Under the pieces are notes generated by a model. It was given only the letters and a program-made list of their open reading frames with translations. It ran no database searches and had not been told where the DNA came from. A stretch of 64,000 bases of DNA from Nocardioides antri (GTDB taxonomy: Bacteria; Actinomycetota; Actinomycetes; Propionibacteriales; Nocardioidaceae), in NCBI RefSeq assembly GCF_008373765.1, contig NZ_VUJW01000003.1:620001-684000 (forward strand). Reading direction: 5' to 3'. Below are positions 34,365 to 43,033 of this stretch, in pieces. The translations under genes were made by a program, and so were the position numbers. The first letter of the stretch is position 1. Each line of letters begins with the position of its first letter.

Positions 34365-36926
34365 CTACGGCGCGACGACGCGCACGACGTGCCCGGTCCT
34401 GTCGAACACGATCCGGACCATCACCCGCGGGTCGTCGGCGGTCTTCGCGCAGACGCCGTAGGTCCGGCCCAGCCGGCGGAACGGCTGACCGACCCTCCGC
34501 ATCACCTCGGTCGTGCTCATGCCCGGCTGCACCAGGCTCCGGACCCTGGCGACCGACCGGCGCAGGCCGGGGTTGCGGCACGAGTCGGGCGCGATGCCGA
34601 CCGCGCGCTCCCACATCTGGAGGTAGGCCTCGGTACCGCGCCCCATGTCGTCGCGGATCGCGGCTCCGTCGCCCGCGTGCTGAGCGTCGGCGACGAGACC
34701 CAGGTCCTCGACCCAGTCGGGGTAGAGGCCGTACTGCGCGACACCGTCGACGTTGATGTCCCAGACCCGCTCCCCTGCCCGCTGCTTGGCGACCTGGACA
34801 CCACCGATGCCGGTGAACGGGTAGGTGACGGGGTTCGGGACGTCACTGCCGCGCGGGTCGCCCTGCGCGCCGAGGCCGTTGATGTCGGCGCCGAAGCCGA
34901 TGCCCCAGTAGTAGCGCGGGTCCGCCCACTCGACGTGGCGACGCCACTTGTCGACGAAGCCGGTCGAGTCACCGGCGTACGGCGTGATGAACCCGCCCGC
35001 CCGGTAGATCCGCGGATAGGTGTCGGGCGTCGACCAGGAGTGGCTCGAGATGACACCGGGGTAGTCGATCTCCTCGATGAGGTCCATCGACGCCTGCCGC
35101 GCCTTCACGCTCATGTGGTCGGGGTCGAAGATCATGTGCCGCTTCGCGAGGCCCCGGATCAGGTGCTTGCCGAGATCCGTCAGGCCGCGCTTGTTGCAGT
35201 GTGCCGGCGGCGGGTAGACGGGCAGCTGCGGCAGCGCCACCGCGTCTCCGAAGAGGGCGTAGATCGCGCCGAAGATCGCGTCCTGCTCGGGCAGCGTCGG
35301 CAGCGCTGTCTGGTTCTTGTCGTGGCTCTCGCCGTCGGCCGGCTCGCAGTGCTCCATCTGCCAGAAGCTCGCGGTCTCGAGGAAGTTGGCGGAGTTGACG
35401 AACAGCCCGACCTCGCCGGAGTCCCCGGCCACCCCGGAGAGCGCGTTGTCGAACTTGTTGACGAGCTCCATCTGGCGGACGCCGAGGGTGTGCATCTCCT
35501 CGAGGTTGGCGTCGATCTCCGCGACGTCGCACGCCGGCTGGTCCTTGCCGAGGACCTCCTTGAACGTGCACCCGAACGGGATGCTGGTCTCGATGCCCAT
35601 GACCACGGCCATCTTCCCGGCGTTGATGACCCGGCGGGCCTCGAACGGCGTCCGCACGATCCGGTAGAACCCCAAGCCCGGCCCCCCGAACTGCGCGTCG
35701 ACGTAGTCCTGGAACTCGTACATGTCCTTCGCCTGCAGCCGGATCGAGTCCATGTCGTCGCAGGAGTTGTGCTTGATCGGGTAGAGCTGGCACATCTTGT
35801 TGTTCTCGACCAGCAGGTTCACGAAGAGCCGCTGCCCGCCGCGCCACGCGCGCTCGAGCCAGCGGTAGTAGGTGCCCTCGTGGGTGAGCGAGTTCGGCGC
35901 CGGCCAGTCCTTGAACGTCGGCCAGCCCACGGGGTCGTGCGACGGCTCGCCGGACAGGAACGACTCGAGGATCGCCCCGTTGCCCTGGGTGAGGGTGTGG
36001 TCCGGGCAGTCGACGAGGGCGTACGGCGCGCCGTACGTGTGCCACGGACGCCCGCAGTGCACGTCGCCGCCCAGGAACTCGAAGGCCATGCCGTGGGTGT
36101 GCGCGTCGACGTAGCCGCGCACCTCCTGGAAGGACGTCACGCCGCCGTGCGGCCGGCCGGCGATGTTGATCCCCGCCTCCGGGTACGCGGAGCAGCGGGA
36201 GGTCGCGTGCTGCAACCGGAAGCCCGTCGCCCGGTCACCGGCGACCAGGTCGCCGCGCCGGGCGGTCAGGGCGGCGCCCTCGACGGTACGGAAGGTGAAC
36301 CGCCCGGTGGCGCGCCGGTTGACGGTCCAGTCCGCGTCGCGGCTCGGTTCGGCGACGATCTCGATGGCTCCGTCGCTGCTCGCCAGCACCCCGTCGGCGG
36401 TGTGGAGGAGGTAGCCGCCGAGGCGGGTCGCCTTGAAGTAGAAGCGGGCAGCGGCCGACGCCCGCACCTCGGCCAGGGCGACCGACGCACCGTCCCGGAC
36501 GACGTAGGCGCCGGACGGCGCCTGGAGGGTGTAGCAGGCACCGGCCATCGCGTAGCGGGTCTGCGGCACGGTGGTGCGCGCCGGGTAGGCACGCACGTCG
36601 GTGAGCGTGGGGTCGGGCAGGGCGCGCTCGCGCTCGACGTACGCCGTCGCCGCCTTCCGCTGCTCCGCCGTCGTCGGGTCGACCGTGCCCTCCTCGAACC
36701 CGGCGCGGGAGATCAGGTTCTTGGTGCTCGGGTCGTGGTGGCTGTGCGGCGGCGTGCCCGGCTGGTCGACGTGCGGGACGTCGCTGCTGCTCCGGTCCTG
36801 CTCGGCCGCGGCCGTCAGGTCGAGGGCACCGCTGCTCGTGCCGCCGGGGACCGAGATCGCGGCCGCCACCACGGTCGCCGCTGCGACGACCGCCAGTCCG
36901 ACCCGCACCGACTGCCTGCGCCCCAC
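34365..36926 (-). CDS. Large secreted metal-dependent-hydrolase-like protein
   Basis: This 853-aa exported protein has an N-terminal signal or anchor helix (VGLAVVAAATVVAAAI). A beta-trefoil-like region at residues about 110-245 (FYFKATRLGGYLLHTADG) comes next. The long C-terminal part resembles an amidohydrolase or membrane-dipeptidase (M19-like) TIM barrel: YVDAHTHGMAFEFLGGDVHC, VVMGIETSIPFGC, MIFDPDHMSVKARQ and ISSHSW carry candidate metal ligands. Similar actinobacterial proteins are often labelled coagulation-factor-5/8-type. GTG 36926 with AAGGGG five bases upstream is preferred over the TTG at 37004. Substrate unknown. Confidence 0.65.
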   Translation of the reverse strand: MGRRQSVRVGLAVVAAATVVAAAISVPGGTSSGALDLTAAAEQDRSSSDVPHVDQPGTPPHSHHDPSTKNLISRAGFEEGTVDPTTAEQRKAATAYVERERALPDPTLTDVRAYPARTTVPQTRYAMAGACYTLQAPSGAYVVRDGASVALAEVRASAAARFYFKATRLGGYLLHTADGVLASSDGAIEIVAEPSRDADWTVNRRATGRFTFRTVEGAALTARRGDLVAGDRATGFRLQHATSRCSAYPEAGINIAGRPHGGVTSFQEVRGYVDAHTHGMAFEFLGGDVHCGRPWHTYGAPYALVDCPDHTLTQGNGAILESFLSGEPSHDPVGWPTFKDWPAPNSLTHEGTYYRWLERAWRGGQRLFVNLLVENNKMCQLYPIKHNSCDDMDSIRLQAKDMYEFQDYVDAQFGGPGLGFYRIVRTPFEARRVINAGKMAVVMGIETSIPFGCTFKEVLGKDQPACDVAEIDANLEEMHTLGVRQMELVNKFDNALSGVAGDSGEVGLFVNSANFLETASFWQMEHCEPADGESHDKNQTALPTLPEQDAIFGAIYALFGDAVALPQLPVYPPPAHCNKRGLTDLGKHLIRGLAKRHMIFDPDHMSVKARQASMDLIEEIDYPGVISSHSWSTPDTYPRIYRAGGFITPYAGDSTGFVDKWRRHVEWADPRYYWGIGFGADINGLGAQGDPRGSDVPNPVTYPFTGIGGVQVAKQRAGERVWDINVDGVAQYGLYPDWVEDLGLVADAQHAGDGAAIRDDMGRGTEAYLQMWERAVGIAPDSCRNPGLRRSVARVRSLVQPGMSTTEVMRRVGQPFRRLGRTYGVCAKTADDPRVMVRIVFDRTGHVVRVVAP

Positions 36927-37056
36927 GTCGACCCCTTGTCGCCAGCCCGCAGCGGTCGCGGTGACCGCCGCCACATCGTCAACGACGGAGCACCGCCGAG
37001 GCAACGGGTTCTAGGTCAATTGTCCTGAATCGGGGAGGCGGCTGGCCGGGGGCGTG

Positions 37057-37150
37057 CGTGGAATACCCGGTCGACCGGTTGTTCCACGGGTTGTCCGCCT
37101 CTGCAATGGCTGACAACCCGTGGGATACCCGGTCGACCGGGTATTCCACG
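37057..37150. repeat. Two 32-bp palindromes flanking a 12-bp inverted repeat
   Basis: Copies at 37057-37088 and 37119-37150 share a core ACCCGGTCGACCGG and CGTGG/CCACG ends. The second is palindromic except for one pair. Between them CCACGGGTTGTC (37084-37095) and GACAACCCGTGG (37112-37123) are perfect inverted repeats, so the 94 bp can fold in several ways. The block lies 131 bp upstream of the secreted hydrolase-like gene and 3' of the next gene. It may be an operator pair or a mobile palindromic element. Confidence 0.7.
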
Positions 37151-37178
37151 GCCACGGCTCGCCCCGCCCGCCACCCGA

Positions 37179-37217
37179 AAAGTACGACGGCCGCCCCCTG
37201 CCGGGGAGCGGCCGTCG
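37179..37217 (-). terminator. Rho-independent terminator
   Basis: CGACGGCCGC (37185-37194) pairs with GCGGCCGTCG (37208-37217), with an inner CCCC/GGGG stem. On the minus strand the hairpin is followed by TACTTTTC. It lies 18 bp after the stop of the gene ending at 37236 and is the best intrinsic terminator in the window. Confidence 0.82.
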
Positions 37218-37235
37218 CGCGTCAGCGGTTCAGCG

Positions 37236-38525
37236 TCAGCGAATCGCCTTCTTGACCTGGACGCGGGCGACGCCGAGGTCGATCACGGCACCGGCGCCGT
37301 CGAGCAGGGTGACCCGCAGCGCGACCACCTCGATGCCGCCACGAATCATCGTGGTGACGTTCTCCTCGAGCTTCGCCAGCCCGGGGATCTCGAGCACGCC
37401 GGACGGCGGGATGGTGTGCTGCTCACCGTCGGCGGTGATGCTCAGCGTCGCCGTGCCCCTGGTGTTGCGGACCAGCTTGCCCGGGACCCGCTTCACGTTC
37501 GCGCGGCCCTTGATGCCCTCGATGACGAGCTGACCGCCACCCAGCGAGACGCTGGCGATCGAACCCTCGGCCCAGGCGCGCGCCCGGCGGCGGCCCCACT
37601 GGGTGCCGAAGACCTTGGCCTGGGCGACACCGACCTCGATGGCCGACGGGATGTTGAGGTCGACCGTCTTGGTCGCCTTGACCTCGCCGTTGGTCCCTTC
37701 GCACGGAATGGGACGGGTGGGCGTCCGGCCGAGGGTGACGATCGTGTCGTCACCGGTGTTGAGGACCTTGCCCTTCAGGCCGGCGGCGTAGCCGCTCATG
37801 ATCGAGTTGACGACGTCGTCGGTCATGCGCGCACGGGAGAGCGCGACCTTGACCTTGGTCTTGGTCGGCAGGATCTCGATGAGGAGGGCCTGCGCGCGGG
37901 CGAAGATGAACCCGGGCTTCTTGGTCACCTTGGACTCGCCGAGGGTGATCCTCAGCAGGCCGGGGATCTCGACCGGCTGGCCGGGCGTCGGGATCTCGAT
38001 CACCTGCGGGTCGCCACCCGGAGGCGTCAGCACGATGCCGGCCACCTGGCTGTCGACCTCGGAGTGGAAGCCGGAGCCGTCGTGCCAGACCTTGGCCTTC
38101 GAGGACACGGCGCCGAGCGCGAGGCTGCCGAGCTCGGTCTCGACGAGCGTGATGCCGGCCAGCGAGTGCCGCGCGATGGAGGTGACCTTCTTGCCCCTCT
38201 TGATCGTCGCGACCTTGGTGTCGAGCGTCTCGATCGTGCCGAGGCCCGGCAGCTCGACCTGGGCGAGGCCGTTGGACCGGTTGAGGCCGGCCAGCGTCGT
38301 GCAGCTGATGTGCGCGTAGCCGGTGGCGCCGGACGAGAGCGGGATGTCCCCACCCTTGATGGCGGTGCCGTAGCCCATCGCGTGGAGGCCGAAGTCGGTC
38401 GGGCGCGGGGCCGCGGCCGCGGCCTTGGTGGGTACGACGGGCGCGGCGTGGCTCGGACCACCCGGTAGCAGGATGACGCTGCCGAGCATGGCTAACAGCG
38501 CGCCCCTGAGGGCAAGACGTTTCAT
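37236..38525 (-). CDS. Secreted choice-of-anchor-P-like protein
   Basis: This 429-aa exported protein has a clear signal peptide (RLALRGALLAMLGSVILLPGGPSHAA). The mature part is rich in beta strands with repeating valine/threonine patterns (IETLDTKVATIK, GITLVETELGSLALGAVSSKAKVW). It begins with DFGLHAMGYGTAIKGG, as in actinobacterial choice-of-anchor-P proteins. No catalytic residues are evident. AGGAG lies nine bases before ATG 38525. An intrinsic terminator follows the gene. A structural or cell-surface role is likely but inferred. Confidence 0.72.
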   Translation of the reverse strand: MKRLALRGALLAMLGSVILLPGGPSHAAPVVPTKAAAAAPRPTDFGLHAMGYGTAIKGGDIPLSSGATGYAHISCTTLAGLNRSNGLAQVELPGLGTIETLDTKVATIKRGKKVTSIARHSLAGITLVETELGSLALGAVSSKAKVWHDGSGFHSEVDSQVAGIVLTPPGGDPQVIEIPTPGQPVEIPGLLRITLGESKVTKKPGFIFARAQALLIEILPTKTKVKVALSRARMTDDVVNSIMSGYAAGLKGKVLNTGDDTIVTLGRTPTRPIPCEGTNGEVKATKTVDLNIPSAIEVGVAQAKVFGTQWGRRRARAWAEGSIASVSLGGGQLVIEGIKGRANVKRVPGKLVRNTRGTATLSITADGEQHTIPPSGVLEIPGLAKLEENVTTMIRGGIEVVALRVTLLDGAGAVIDLGVARVQVKKAIR

Positions 38526-38678
38526 GGCTGGAGCTCCTAAACGCAAATGAGAGACAGCGACCCTCCCCGGGACCGCTGAGCGGCGTCCGGATCGTAACCC
38601 CTCCTCCAGGACGCTCGTGGCGTAATGGAACAACGGTGGACACGGTGTCACGACACGGGTTCCAGGCATGATGTGGCG

Positions 38679-40157
38679 GTGTCCCTGCCCCGGCCTCCGA
38701 TTCTTCTTCCCGTTGCGGCCCTCGCTCTCGTCCTCGCCGGCTGTGGTGGCGACGGCGCCGAGACTGCCGACCGACCGACCACACCGCCGCCGAGCGGGAC
38801 CGCCACACCGGAGGCCCCGGACACCGAGATGGCCGAGGACACGGCCGTGGCGGTCAGCGAGACGCGGGAGGACTCGGTCTATCCCGAGGTGGGCGACCCC
38901 CTCGTCGACGCGCTCCACTACGACCTCTCCCTGGCGTGGACACCCGAGTCCGACACCCTGGTGGCGACCGAGGTCCTGACCTTCCGCGCGACCGACGACG
39001 CGGAGCGCTTCCAGCTCGACTTCGACGACGCGCTCGCGATCGACTCGCTCACCGTCGACGGCGAGGAGGTCGGCTACGACCGGGACGACAAGGACCTGTT
39101 CGTCCGGCTGCCCGTCACCGAGGACGAGCAGTACGAGCTCGAGATGTCCTACTCCGGCACCCCCGAGCCCTACGACGCGCCGACCCTGCGGTCGGACTTC
39201 GAGCTGGGCGTCGGCTGGCACGTCACCCCCGACCACGAGGTCTGGACGATCCAGGAGCCGTACGGCGCGTTCACGTGGTTCGCCGCGAACGACCAGCCCG
39301 CCGACAAGGCGCTCTACGACTTCACCCTCACCGTCCCCGAGCCCTGGACCGGGGTCGCCAACGGGGAGCTCACCGACACCACCACGGAGGGAGGCCTGCG
39401 CACGACCACCTGGCACCTCGCCGAGCCCGCGTCGTCGTACCTCGTGACCGTGGCGTTCGCCGACTACACGCCGATCGAGCTCGCGTCCGACAGCGGCGTG
39501 CCGGTGACGATCTGGGGTCCGACCGACGACCCGTCGGCCATCGGCGAGACGGAGTATGCCGCCGAGGCCATCGACTGGCTGGAGGAGTACCTCGGCCCCT
39601 ACCCGTTCGACACCTTCGGGATCCTCATCTACGACGGGGAGAGCGGGATGGAGACCCAGACGATGGTGACGCTCGGCGCGACGCCGTACGCCACCTCGAA
39701 GCCGGTGGTGGTCCACGAGCTCGCGCACCACTGGTACGGCGACACGGTCAGCCCCGCCGACTGGAGCGACGTCTGGATGAACGAGGGCATGGCGATGTAC
39801 CTCCAGGGCATGTGGGAGGCCGAGGACGAGGGCATCTCCGTCGACGAGAAGATGGACCAGTGGGCCGCCTTCGAGGGCGAGGAGCGGGCGTACGCCGGCC
39901 CGCCGGCCGACTACGACCCGAGGAACTTCGGGTCGGGGAACATCTACTTCGGCCCCGCTCTCATGTGGCACGAGCTCCGCGAGCGCATCGGCGACGAGGC
40001 GTTCTTCGCCATGGTCCGCGACTGGCCGGCCGAGCAGGAGAACGACACGGCCGACCGCGAGGAGTACTTCGCCTGGATCGAGGAGCACACGGGCGAGGAG
40101 CTCACCGCGTTCTTCGAGGACTGGCTCCTCGGCAGGACGACGCCGCCCCGCGACTGA
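38679..40157 (+). CDS. M1-family metallopeptidase lipoprotein
   Basis: This 492-aa surface-anchored zinc aminopeptidase-like protein has a lipobox (LVLAGC) near residue 23 and an acidic/Pro/Thr linker. The N-terminal beta-saddle domain (VDALHYDLSLAW) follows, then the gluzincin motif HELAHHWYGD at 346-355 and the third zinc ligand glutamate in NEG at residue 369. The usual GAMEN exopeptidase loop is replaced by GMETQ in GESGMETQTM. The C-terminal ERAP1-like domain is lacking, as in short bacterial M1 proteins. GTG 38679 is the likely start. Confidence 0.9.
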   Translation: MSLPRPPILLPVAALALVLAGCGGDGAETADRPTTPPPSGTATPEAPDTEMAEDTAVAVSETREDSVYPEVGDPLVDALHYDLSLAWTPESDTLVATEVLTFRATDDAERFQLDFDDALAIDSLTVDGEEVGYDRDDKDLFVRLPVTEDEQYELEMSYSGTPEPYDAPTLRSDFELGVGWHVTPDHEVWTIQEPYGAFTWFAANDQPADKALYDFTLTVPEPWTGVANGELTDTTTEGGLRTTTWHLAEPASSYLVTVAFADYTPIELASDSGVPVTIWGPTDDPSAIGETEYAAEAIDWLEEYLGPYPFDTFGILIYDGESGMETQTMVTLGATPYATSKPVVVHELAHHWYGDTVSPADWSDVWMNEGMAMYLQGMWEAEDEGISVDEKMDQWAAFEGEERAYAGPPADYDPRNFGSGNIYFGPALMWHELRERIGDEAFFAMVRDWPAEQENDTADREEYFAWIEEHTGEELTAFFEDWLLGRTTPPRD

Positions 40158-40173
40158 CCCCCTGACGCAGAGG

Positions 40174-40187
40174 TAGAACGCGTTCTA
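40174..40187. promoter_or_regulatory. KstR-type operator TAGAACGCGTTCTA
   Basis: This perfect 14-bp palindrome fits the KstR consensus TNNAACNNGTTNNA exactly. It ends only 10 bp before the ATG of the secreted propeller gene at 40198. The spacing implies a very short leader and repression by steric block. Confidence 0.65.
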
Positions 40188-40197
40188 CACTCCGGGG

Positions 40198-41712
40198 ATG
40201 CGCACGCTCTCCGCGGCGACGGCCGTCCTCGGCCTCGTCCTGCTCACCGGGCCGGCGACACCCGCGGTCGCGGACGACCCGGCGCTGCCGCCGATCCCGG
40301 CGGTCCCCGGGCTGCCGATCCCGTCGCTCCCCACGGACCTGCTGGTGCCGCAGTTCGAGGGCTCCGCCGCCACCCCGCGGCCGCTGGCCGCTCCCGAGGT
40401 CCCGCAGCACCCGTACCTGTCGCCGAACGGCACGAGCAGCATGCACAACGACGCCTACAGCACCGATGCGTACGACGTCAGCGGCCCGCTCGGGCGCCGG
40501 CTGTCGGTCCGGTCGCGGAGCTACGGCATCCGCGAGTGCGCCACGATCGCGTTCGACTCCCGGGACCGGCTGGTCGGGCTCTGCGGCGGGCTCGAGGGCT
40601 TCACGATGATGGTGATCGACCCGGTGACGCTCGAGGCGGTCGACGAGCTGCTGGTGTCCGGCCGCGACCTCACCAGCGGCGCCAACCCGCTGACCGACAT
40701 CTGCGGGGGGACCTACTTCTTCCTCGACCCTCACGACCACGCCTTCGCGACCACCACCGACAGGACGATCGCCGAGATCGCAGTGTCGGAGGGCGGGACG
40801 CTGACCCGGTTGCGTGACTGGCCGATGGCGTCGTACATCGCCGAGGACGACTGCCTGGTCGCCACCGGCGTCGACTGGGACGGCCGGCTCTGGTGGTTCA
40901 GCCAGCAGGGAGCGGTGGGCACCCTGGACCGCGCTACCGGCACGGTCCGGGTAGTCCGGCTCCCGGCGGGCGAGGGGATCTTCAACTCGGTGTCGGCCGA
41001 CGAGACCGGCGGCATGTACGCGGTCACGACGCACGCGGCGTACCGCCTCGACGCCGACGACTCCGGGCGGCCGCGCGTCACCTGGCGTCGCGCCTACGAC
41101 CGCGGCACCACCCAGAAGCCCGGCATGCTCTCGCAGGGATCCGGGACGTCGCCGACCCTGATCGGCCGGAGGTGGCTCGCGATCGCCGACAACGCCGAGC
41201 CGCGCAGCAACGTCGTGGTCTACGACCGGCGCCTCGGCGTGACGCGGCGGCAGCACTGCAAGGTGCCGGTCCTCGCCTCAGGTGCGAGCACGACCGAGAA
41301 CAGCCTCGTGGCGGCGGGGAGCTCGGTGATCATCGAGAACAACTACGGCTACAGCGGCGTGCAGTCGACGATGCTCGGCCGCTCGACGACGCCCGGCATG
41401 GCACGGGTGCTCATCGGCGCCGACGGCTGCCGGGTGGCCTGGACCAACGACGAGGTGATCGCGCCGACGTCGGTCGCGAAGGCGTCCCTCGGCAACGGGC
41501 TCGTCTACGCCTACACCAAGCCGGTCCGCGACGACCTGGTCGACGCGTGGTACGTCTCCGCGATCGACATCCGGACCGGCAAGGTGGTCTGGAGCCGGCT
41601 GACCGGCACCGGGATCCAGTGGAACAACCACTACGCCGCGATCTACCTCGGACCCGACGGCACGTTGTACGTCGCCACCGTGGCCGGCCTCGTGCGCGTC
41701 GCGGACGGCTGA
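40198..41712 (+). CDS. Secreted beta-propeller-like protein under a KstR-type site
   Basis: This 504-aa exported protein has a signal peptide (LSAATAVLGLVLLTGPATPAVA) and a proline-rich segment. The rest shows repeated blade-like units such as ATIAFDSRDRLVGLCGG, ATGVDWDGRLWWFSQQ, SVSADETGGMYAVTTHAAYRLD and IYLGPDGTLYVATVAGLVRV. Its family is not recognised. It has no membrane anchor and no obvious catalytic residues. The perfect KstR-consensus palindrome 10 bp upstream suggests a link to steroid or hydrophobic-substrate use. Its last 70 bp overlap the end of the convergent kinase gene. Confidence 0.78.
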   Translation: MRTLSAATAVLGLVLLTGPATPAVADDPALPPIPAVPGLPIPSLPTDLLVPQFEGSAATPRPLAAPEVPQHPYLSPNGTSSMHNDAYSTDAYDVSGPLGRRLSVRSRSYGIRECATIAFDSRDRLVGLCGGLEGFTMMVIDPVTLEAVDELLVSGRDLTSGANPLTDICGGTYFFLDPHDHAFATTTDRTIAEIAVSEGGTLTRLRDWPMASYIAEDDCLVATGVDWDGRLWWFSQQGAVGTLDRATGTVRVVRLPAGEGIFNSVSADETGGMYAVTTHAAYRLDADDSGRPRVTWRRAYDRGTTQKPGMLSQGSGTSPTLIGRRWLAIADNAEPRSNVVVYDRRLGVTRRQHCKVPVLASGASTTENSLVAAGSSVIIENNYGYSGVQSTMLGRSTTPGMARVLIGADGCRVAWTNDEVIAPTSVAKASLGNGLVYAYTKPVRDDLVDAWYVSAIDIRTGKVVWSRLTGTGIQWNNHYAAIYLGPDGTLYVATVAGLVRVADG

Positions 41713-42971
41713 CCGCCGCCGACCTTCTCGAAGACGCAGGAGGCGCCGACGCTGATGACGTCGGCGAGCACCCGCGGGTCGATGCTGCCGCCGGAGTCGG
41801 CGGTCAGCTCGAGGTCGCCGTCGAGCAGGCCCTGCTCCCGGAGCGCTTGGACGCCGGACCGCTCCACGAGCCGCCGCGCGGTGCACTCGGCCTCGGGCTC
41901 CTCGAAGTCGGCATCCTCGACCAGCGCTGCCGCGATGTTGGTGACCGCCCGCTGCTCGTCGGTGCTGTCACCGCGCAGGGTGAGCGCGAGGCCGATGCCG
42001 CCGCCGGCGAGGAGGACGACGAACGTCGACGCGAGCACGCCGGCCAGACCCCGCGGACGGGTGCGGCCGGCCGGCCGCCCCTCCTCGGGGTCCGCCGCCT
42101 GGACCCTCGGCGGGGCAGGGCAGTCACGCAGCACGCGGCGCAGGTCGTCGCGGAGCGCGTGCGCCGACGGGTAGCGGTCGCGAGGGCTCTTCGCCATGGC
42201 GCGGCACAGGATGGCGTTGACCTGCTGCTCGAACGGCCCGCCCACGGCGAGCTGCGGGACCGGCGCGGACCGGTGGGCGCCGGCGAGCCTGTCCGGGGCG
42301 CCGGCGTACGGCGCGCGCCCCACCAGCGCCGCCCACAGCAGGCAGCCGAGCGAGTAGACGTCGGTGGACGGTCCCGGCGTCCCGCCCGTGTGCAGCTCCG
42401 GCGCCAGGTAGCCGGGCGTCCCGTCCGCGCACCCGTCGGAGGCGAGCGCGGGGTCGACGCCGGTGCGCCGGGCGATCCCGAAGTCGGTGAGGTACGCCGA
42501 CACCTCCTCGCCGCGGGTCCGCACCAGCACGTTGGCCGGCTTGACGTCCCGGTGCACGAGCCCCGTCGCGTGGGCGTCACCGAGACCGGTCGCGACCTGA
42601 GCGACCAGGTCGAGCGCGGTCCGCGGTGGCGGCGCGCCCGAGGCCCGGAGCATCGCGCCCAGGTCACCACCGGGGATCAGCTGTGACGCGATGTAGAGGG
42701 CGCCGTCGGCCTCCCCGTGGGCGAACACCGGGACCACGTGGGACGAGTCGAGGGACGCCTGGGCCTGCGCCTCCTGGGTGAACCGCGCCCGGAACGCCGG
42801 GTCGTCGGCGACGTACGGCGCGATCACCTTGAGGGCGACCCGCCGCCTCAGGACCGTGTCGACGGCCTCGAACACCACGCCCATGCCGCCGAGCCCGAGC
42901 CGGCGGACGATCTCGTATTGACCGATCCGCTCGCCCGGCCCCGGGAACCCGTCCGTGGGCGGCGTGGACAC
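41643..42971 (-). CDS. Serine/threonine protein kinase (PknB-type) with extracellular domain
   Basis: This is a 442-aa membrane kinase. The Hanks-type catalytic domain (residues 19-280) has GLGGMGVV, catalytic lysine K48, HRDVKPANVLV with the aspartate near 141, and DFGIARR. A proline/arginine juxtamembrane linker leads to one transmembrane helix (VLASTFVVLLAGGGIGLAL). The outer domain of about 100 residues has two cysteines (EAECTARRLVE and GASCVFEK), like a small domain found in actinobacterial lipoproteins. PASTA repeats are absent. The GTG at 42971 has AGGA upstream. Confidence 0.92.
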   Translation of the reverse strand: MSTPPTDGFPGPGERIGQYEIVRRLGLGGMGVVFEAVDTVLRRRVALKVIAPYVADDPAFRARFTQEAQAQASLDSSHVVPVFAHGEADGALYIASQLIPGGDLGAMLRASGAPPPRTALDLVAQVATGLGDAHATGLVHRDVKPANVLVRTRGEEVSAYLTDFGIARRTGVDPALASDGCADGTPGYLAPELHTGGTPGPSTDVYSLGCLLWAALVGRAPYAGAPDRLAGAHRSAPVPQLAVGGPFEQQVNAILCRAMAKSPRDRYPSAHALRDDLRRVLRDCPAPPRVQAADPEEGRPAGRTRPRGLAGVLASTFVVLLAGGGIGLALTLRGDSTDEQRAVTNIAAALVEDADFEEPEAECTARRLVERSGVQALREQGLLDGDLELTADSGGSIDPRVLADVISVGASCVFEKVGGGQPSATRTRPATVATYNVPSGPR

Positions 42972-43033
42972 GCACCCGTTCCTACCCTGCGGACGGCCGA
43001 CCCGTCGTCAGCCGTCCACAGGCAGGCCCGAGC

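Noticed and set aside
34389-37028. 879-codon open frame opposite the secreted hydrolase-like gene
   Set aside because: Antisense artefact of high GC. The minus strand carries a signal peptide, metal motifs and a ribosome-binding site.
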